From Sulfurospirillum sp964441765 (GTDB lineage: Bacteria; Campylobacterota; Campylobacteria; Campylobacterales; Sulfurospirillaceae): a DNA stretch of 44,111 nt. Below are positions 40,529-44,111 of this stretch, piece after piece. The notes under the pieces are model-generated. The model worked only from the letters and a program-made list of their open reading frames with translations. It was not told where the DNA came from and did not search any database. The position numbers were made by a program, and so were the translations under genes. The DNA is taken from contig CAYTVI010000007.1 of NCBI GenBank assembly GCA_964441765.1, positions 1 to 44,111 of the forward strand. Direction: 5' to 3'. The stretch's first letter is position 1. Each line of letters starts with the position of its first letter.

Positions 40529-41851
40529 CTATCCTAAATTTTGAGGGCTAAATTTTCTAAATAACCTCATTGCGATTACAAAAGTCACTACTTCAGCCAT
40601 GGGTATTGCTATCAATATTCCGTTTTTATCAAATAAAAAAGGTAACGTCACTATAAAAAGTACAGGAAAAATAAAACTTCTTGATAAGGCAATCATCATG
40701 GAAGCCAAGGGTTTATGAATCGCCGTTAAATACGCTGAAATCACTAGGTTTCTGCCATTAAAAAGAAACGCTATCCAGATAAATGCAGCAAAACTCAGAA
40801 CGATTTGTTTTGTTTTATCATTGCTATCTTCTAAAAAAATATTTGCCAAGGTCTCTGGCACAAAGAGGAGTAAGAGTATCATGACGACTCCAACCAAACT
40901 GGTAGCCCTAAAAGCCAATTGTAAAATCGCTTCTATTCTTTTATGCTCTTTTGCGCCAAAATTTTTACTAATGATGGGTTGCAAGGAGTCACTGATGCCA
41001 AAACTTATCATGATACCAATCAATAAAAGATAATTGATAACCGTAAATGCAGCAATCCCTTCCATACCGAAATTTTTTATCATCACGTAGTTAAACACTA
41101 ACGTCATGATACCTATTGAAATTTCATTGACAAACTCAGAAGCCCCATTGTAAAAAGCTTTGAGAATGTGTGCGTAACTTCCTATTGGTTTTACAAAGTG
41201 AAGTGTCGCTTTTTTTGAGAAAAAATGAGGCAATAAAATAAACACCAAACTAAGTTGCGAAATACCCGTAGCTAACGCTGCTCCAAAGATACCCTTTTGT
41301 AAATAGACAATCATAAACCAATCCAAGAGCACATTGATAAGAGCACTGAAAAGTAACGCTATAAAAGCAAGGTTTGGTCGATTGTCAACCCTTACAAAAT
41401 AGTCTAAAACAACCCCTATCATCAAAAAAGGGATAAAAATCAGCATAACCGATAAATACTCCATTGCCATTTTTGTCAAATTTTCATCTGCACCAAAAAA
41501 ATGTAAAAGAATCTCAATATTTAAAAATAAAACACTTGAAGTTAAAAAGCTAAAAAGCGTGATACAAACAATCGTTTTGCTAAAAATAAGAGAAGCGTTT
41601 TTACTATCGCCTTCACCTATGAGTTTGCCTGCGACAACACTGCTACCGATTGCTAGCATTAAAGCAAAGCCAAACAAAAACGAGAAGATAGGTAAGCTGA
41701 TATTTATCGCTGCAAGTCCAGAATCGCCCACATAATTTCCTATAAAAAAGCCATCCACGATACTGGCTGATGAAATGGCTAACATTCCCAAGATGGAGGG
41801 AATTGAGTATTGAAAAAAGATGGAGGAGATTTTATCGTTTGTTACGTTCAT
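40529..41851 (-). CDS. MATE-family efflux transporter
   Basis: A 440-residue inner-membrane exporter with about twelve hydrophobic segments in two halves, including SIPSILGMLAISSASIVDGF, FIGNYVGDSGLAAINISLPI and GISDSLQPIISKNFGAKEHK. It exports cationic drugs or metabolites using Na+ or H+. It overlaps the TetR stop by four bases, so a repressor-pump-GNAT operon is likely. Confidence 0.9.
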   Translation of the reverse strand: MNVTNDKISSIFFQYSIPSILGMLAISSASIVDGFFIGNYVGDSGLAAINISLPIFSFLFGFALMLAIGSSVVAGKLIGEGDSKNASLIFSKTIVCITLFSFLTSSVLFLNIEILLHFFGADENLTKMAMEYLSVMLIFIPFLMIGVVLDYFVRVDNRPNLAFIALLFSALINVLLDWFMIVYLQKGIFGAALATGISQLSLVFILLPHFFSKKATLHFVKPIGSYAHILKAFYNGASEFVNEISIGIMTLVFNYVMIKNFGMEGIAAFTVINYLLLIGIMISFGISDSLQPIISKNFGAKEHKRIEAILQLAFRATSLVGVVMILLLLFVPETLANIFLEDSNDKTKQIVLSFAAFIWIAFLFNGRNLVISAYLTAIHKPLASMMIALSRSFIFPVLFIVTLPFLFDKNGILIAIPMAEVVTFVIAMRLFRKFSPQNLG

Positions 41852-42456
41852 ACGCTCTTCTTTAATCTCTTTGATAGTTTTTCAATCTCTAAAAAGTAGT
41901 GTGTTAACTCTGCTTTCACATCAAAATTTTCCACCATGAGCGATTGCAAGAACATGCCGTCTGCGGTTGCACAAATAGATTTTGCGATAGATTTTGCGTC
42001 TTTATGAAAATAACCTTTTTGTATCTCTTCATCAAAAATCTCTTCTAAAATGTCAAAAATGGTTTGGTACATCGTGCTGTTAAATTCTCGTATCGTGCTA
42101 TCATGAGAGTTGATATACAGATGCATCGTATCGACCATCAATTTTTTAAAATCTGTATAATACGCTTCATCATTCATATAGATGGCAAACAATACATGTA
42201 ACTTTTCTATAAAACTCTTTTTATGCTTACACGCTTCGACAATATGCGCATTTAACTCAAACACTTTTTTTGACATCACTTGGTAGATCAACTGCTCTTT
42301 GGTAGAAAAGTAATGATAAAACTGCCCTTTTGACATCTTAAGAGTGACAATAAATTGATTTAAAGAAAACGCTTCAATTCCAATGTCCGTAAACATTTTA
42401 TACGCTTCATCACATATAAAATCTATTTTTTCCTCTTTATTGACCATTTTTGGCAT
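41848..42456 (-). CDS. TetR-family repressor of the MATE operon
   Basis: A 202-residue TetR regulator. The helix-turn-helix (about 10-55) reads AFSLNQFIVTLKMSKGQFYH YF without its usual variations, with ligand domain to the C-terminus. ATG 42454-42456 is chosen because AAAAGG then lies six bases upstream; an in-frame ATG at 42462 would directly abut it. Two near-identical palindromes upstream are probable operators. Confidence 0.88.
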   Translation of the reverse strand: MPKMVNKEEKIDFICDEAYKMFTDIGIEAFSLNQFIVTLKMSKGQFYHYFSTKEQLIYQVMSKKVFELNAHIVEACKHKKSFIEKLHVLFAIYMNDEAYYTDFKKLMVDTMHLYINSHDSTIREFNSTMYQTIFDILEEIFDEEIQKGYFHKDAKSIAKSICATADGMFLQSLMVENFDVKAELTHYFLEIEKLSKRLKKSV

Positions 42457-42468
42457 ATGCATCCTTTT

Positions 42469-42485
42469 ATAAACTAGCGGTCTAT
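42469..42485. promoter_or_regulatory. TetR operator, copy 1
   Basis: ATAAACTAGCGGTCTAT, a mismatched version of the perfect palindrome at 42511; it lies just before the TetR start codon, so bound repressor would block its own operon. Confidence 0.7.
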
Positions 42486-42510
42486 TATATATTTTTGACC
42501 TTAAGTTTTA

Positions 42511-42527
42511 ATAAACCAGTGGTTTAT
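42511..42527. promoter_or_regulatory. TetR operator, copy 2 (perfect palindrome)
   Basis: ATAAACCAGTGGTTTAT, a perfect 17-base palindrome (8-base arms, G centre), 42 bases from copy 1 (four helical turns). Confidence 0.8.
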
Positions 42528-42643
42528 ATAAGGTGTGCCACTTTCATATTATGATTTTATATTTTTATGAATTGTGAAGGATAACGACTGTCGTAAGCAA
42601 TAAATAGCCCACAAGATAATTTATCAGCTCCACTGATTTGTTA

Positions 42644-43252
42644 TCATTTGCCTTTAAATAAAATGACTACCGAAGAGAATGCATCAGTATCCTCACCAAT
42701 AATTTGACTTTTACGAAAATATAATTCACAAATCATTTTTGGGTATTGTTCTTTTATTTCTTCAAAAATTTTATGGATATTTTCTTCTACTTTTTGATTC
42801 GCATTGCCTTTTTCATAGTGTCTATCCATATAAAATGCAATAAGACCAAATTGCAAAGTAAATTTTTCTAATACATCTTGTATTCTTTCAATATCTTCTA
42901 AAATGTTTTTTATCCTAAAAACAGCATTTTTTACTTCGACAATAGCTCTTGGTTTTTCGTTTCCATACCAAAGAACAATGTCACTTCGTCCATTTGCTCT
43001 AGCTTTTTCTGAAGCTTGACCTTTTCCTTTCTGCTGTGCAAGGTCTAGTACATACTTTACATTATCTTCTAATGTAATATATTTTGCTCCATTAATTTTG
43101 GCTATGTTTTCTGCAATTTTTACCGTAATAAAATATTCTGGTGCATTCCATAGCCATTCCCCTCCACTCCATTCTTGATAAAATTTAATTGATTCATCAA
43201 TACCATCTAAAGTGGATTCTATGATTGTTTCTATGGAAATTGCTCGTGACAC
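42644..43252 (-). CDS. possible PD-(D/E)XK nuclease-like protein
   Basis: A 202-residue protein of no family I can name. The pattern GRSDIVLWYG (Asp91) followed by AIVEVKNAV (Glu106-Val-Lys108) fits the PD-(D/E)XK metal site, with an upstream acidic residue Glu48 in VKIAENIAK. PD-(D/E)XK folds occur in restriction enzymes, repair nucleases and unrelated enzymes. No methyltransferase or specificity gene is near. Its RBS is not obvious. It stands alone between the TetR unit and nifK. Confidence 0.55.
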   Translation of the reverse strand: MSRAISIETIIESTLDGIDESIKFYQEWSGGEWLWNAPEYFITVKIAENIAKINGAKYITLEDNVKYVLDLAQQKGKGQASEKARANGRSDIVLWYGNEKPRAIVEVKNAVFRIKNILEDIERIQDVLEKFTLQFGLIAFYMDRHYEKGNANQKVEENIHKIFEEIKEQYPKMICELYFRKSQIIGEDTDAFSSVVILFKGK

Positions 43253-43434
43253 TTTGTTCCCTTATGAATGATAACTATTTAATCAACGAACATTATATAC
43301 AAAACAGTCTGATATGCCCAAAATGAACATAAAAAATGTTGGTTTATTTAATAAAAATCTTTCAAATTTCGATGACCATTTAAGAATGTTTTTGGCGTTA
43401 TTTGGTCATTGTGTCATTTAATCTTTAGGAGCTT

Positions 43435-43482
43435 ATGATGAAGAAAAAACGCATTTCAGAGGTACGAGGGCTTTACTTTTAA
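43435..43482 (+). other. 15-codon open frame with RBS
   Basis: AGGAG at 43427-43431 precedes ATGATG and a frame MMKKKRISEVRGLYF. It could be the start of a decayed gene or a leader peptide, or chance. The gap 43253-43521 otherwise holds an inverted repeat ATGACCA/TGGTCAT (43370-43410), the palindrome at 43486 and the nifK terminator. Confidence 0.2.
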
Positions 43483-43485
43483 CGC

Positions 43486-43497
43486 TTTACATGTAAA
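43486..43497. repeat. TTTACATGTAAA palindrome (nifK terminator tail)
   Basis: Perfect copy directly beyond the nifK terminator stem; the T-tract of the terminator is the first part of the palindrome. Confidence 0.9.
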
Positions 43498-43523
43498 AAG
43501 AAGAGAGCTTTTGCTCTCTTCTT
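43498..43523 (-). terminator. intrinsic terminator of nifK
   Basis: Arms AAGAAGAGAGC and GCTCTCTTCTT (11 bp, TTTT loop) start at the nifK stop and, on the minus strand, are followed by TTTTTACATG. It is a strong hairpin. Confidence 0.9.
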
Positions 43524-44111
43524 ATCTCACGCAGTCAAAGAAATAATCGGTCTTACCGATGTCTTTTGTCTCTTCATCCAAAGCATCTAACACGGAGTTG
43601 GTAATCCATGTTAAAAGATTGAGCGCACCCTCATAGCCGCTGATGGAGTAGCGGTGGAGGTGGTGTCTATCAAAGATTGGGAAACCAATGCGAATTAAAG
43701 GTATCTTTGTATCTCTGTAAAGCTCTTTTCCATAGACGTTGCCTATCATAAAGTCCACTGGTTCTGTAAAGAGTAAGCTTCTAAGTGCCCACAAGTCTTT
43801 TCCCGGCCAGATGTGACACTCTTCTTTAAAGGTACATTTGTCTAAGATTGCTTGCATCTCTTTTTCCCAATGCTTTCTAGGGGCATTGTTACAAACAACA
43901 TGTACGGGTACTGCACCCATTTCAACCAAGAAAGAAACCACGCCAAGCAAGAAATCAGGGTCACCCCAGATAGCGAATTTTTTACCGTGCATATACGGGT
44001 AGCTATCTTGCATCGCATCCACAAGCTGTCCGCGTAAAAGCGTTAACTCTTTGGGTACTGGCTTGCCTGTAAGCTCACTTAGCTTCATCACAAACGCATC
44101 CGTTCCTGCAA
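43522..44111 (-). CDS. nifK: nitrogenase molybdenum-iron protein beta chain, C-terminal part
   Basis: The frame is open to the right edge of the window, so the N-terminal part of the gene lies outside (about 196 codons present). Recognisable NifK blocks are AGTDAFVMKLSELTGKPVP, ELTLLRGQLVDAMQDSYPYM, KKFAIWGDPDFLLGVVSFL, GKDLWALRSLLFTEPVDFMI, RIGFPIFDRHHLHRYSISGY and the terminal TDYFFDCVR. NifK binds the P-cluster with NifD and passes electrons to the FeMo cofactor. nifD and nifH should lie further right. A strong terminator follows, so nifK ends its operon. Confidence 0.95.
   Translation of the reverse strand, partial: AGTDAFVMKLSELTGKPVPKELTLLRGQLVDAMQDSYPYMHGKKFAIWGDPDFLLGVVSFLVEMGAVPVHVVCNNAPRKHWEKEMQAILDKCTFKEECHIWPGKDLWALRSLLFTEPVDFMIGNVYGKELYRDTKIPLIRIGFPIFDRHHLHRYSISGYEGALNLLTWITNSVLDALDEETKDIGKTDYFFDCVR

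Noticed and set aside
43370..43410. ATGACCA/TGGTCAT inverted repeat as an insertion-sequence end
   Set aside because: Only seven-base arms, no transposase and no target duplication seen.
1..44111. CRISPR array
   Set aside because: The dispersed 12-base palindrome is not regularly spaced and has no spacers or cas genes.

Overview
The window looks like chromosomal DNA of an epsilonproteobacterium (Campylobacterota), most likely Sulfurospirillum or a close relative. This rests on the A+T-rich composition, an NrfHA nitrite reductase, degenerate SdhB/HdrB-like proteins typical of this class, a nif locus, and dense chemotaxis and two-component signalling genes. It is an inference from gene content. 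Two runs of N (2099-2122 and 7529-7628) show a draft assembly.

Layout. 1-7.5 kb: partial nitroreductase, glutathione peroxidase-pdxH, a radical-SAM DNA-repair pair, an ABC-F ATPase, a hyperacidic small protein, a PhnP-like hydrolase and a soluble CZB chemoreceptor. 7.6-12.1 kb: a ferritin-like protein with zupT, then thiD-cytX-thiM behind a TPP riboswitch. 12.1-18.6 kb: a Cache-PAS-GGDEF-EAL protein, a CPA2 antiporter, RNase P RNA, truD and thiL. 18.7-26.3 kb: a nitrogen-fixation-flavoured block with two cysteine-poor Sdh/Hdr-like proteins, a SIR2-like protein overlapping a NifA that lacks its DNA-binding domain, NifT, a fumarate-reductase-like flavoprotein, an aldo/keto reductase and a TauE/SafE permease. 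26.4-34.4 kb: a respiration and signalling block with nrfHA, a chemoreceptor, a membrane cytochrome, an ethylbenzene-dehydrogenase-type haem protein, and a divergent OmpR-type two-component system. 34.4-38.2 kb: aminotransferase-SlyD, HD protein, YheO-like regulator and a 3-hydroxyisobutyrate-dehydrogenase-like enzyme. 38.2-43.3 kb: accessory genes with toxin-antitoxin remnants, AsnC regulator with a C_GCAxxG_C_C protein, GNAT, MATE-TetR and a possible PD-(D/E)XK nuclease. The right edge is the C-terminal third of nifK.

Two signals stand out. First, the perfect palindrome TTTACATGTAAA occurs 15 times, nine of them in the small intergenic fraction and often fused to terminator hairpins; near-perfect copies recur inside genes and leave a recurring LHVK or FTCK peptide in unrelated proteins. 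Second, a bipartite element (two ATTAA boxes exactly 11 bp apart plus an A/T palindrome) occurs just twice, upstream of nrfHA and in the gap between the haem-protein operon and the two-component system. It looks like that system's operator and would tie the 28-34 kb genes into one regulon.
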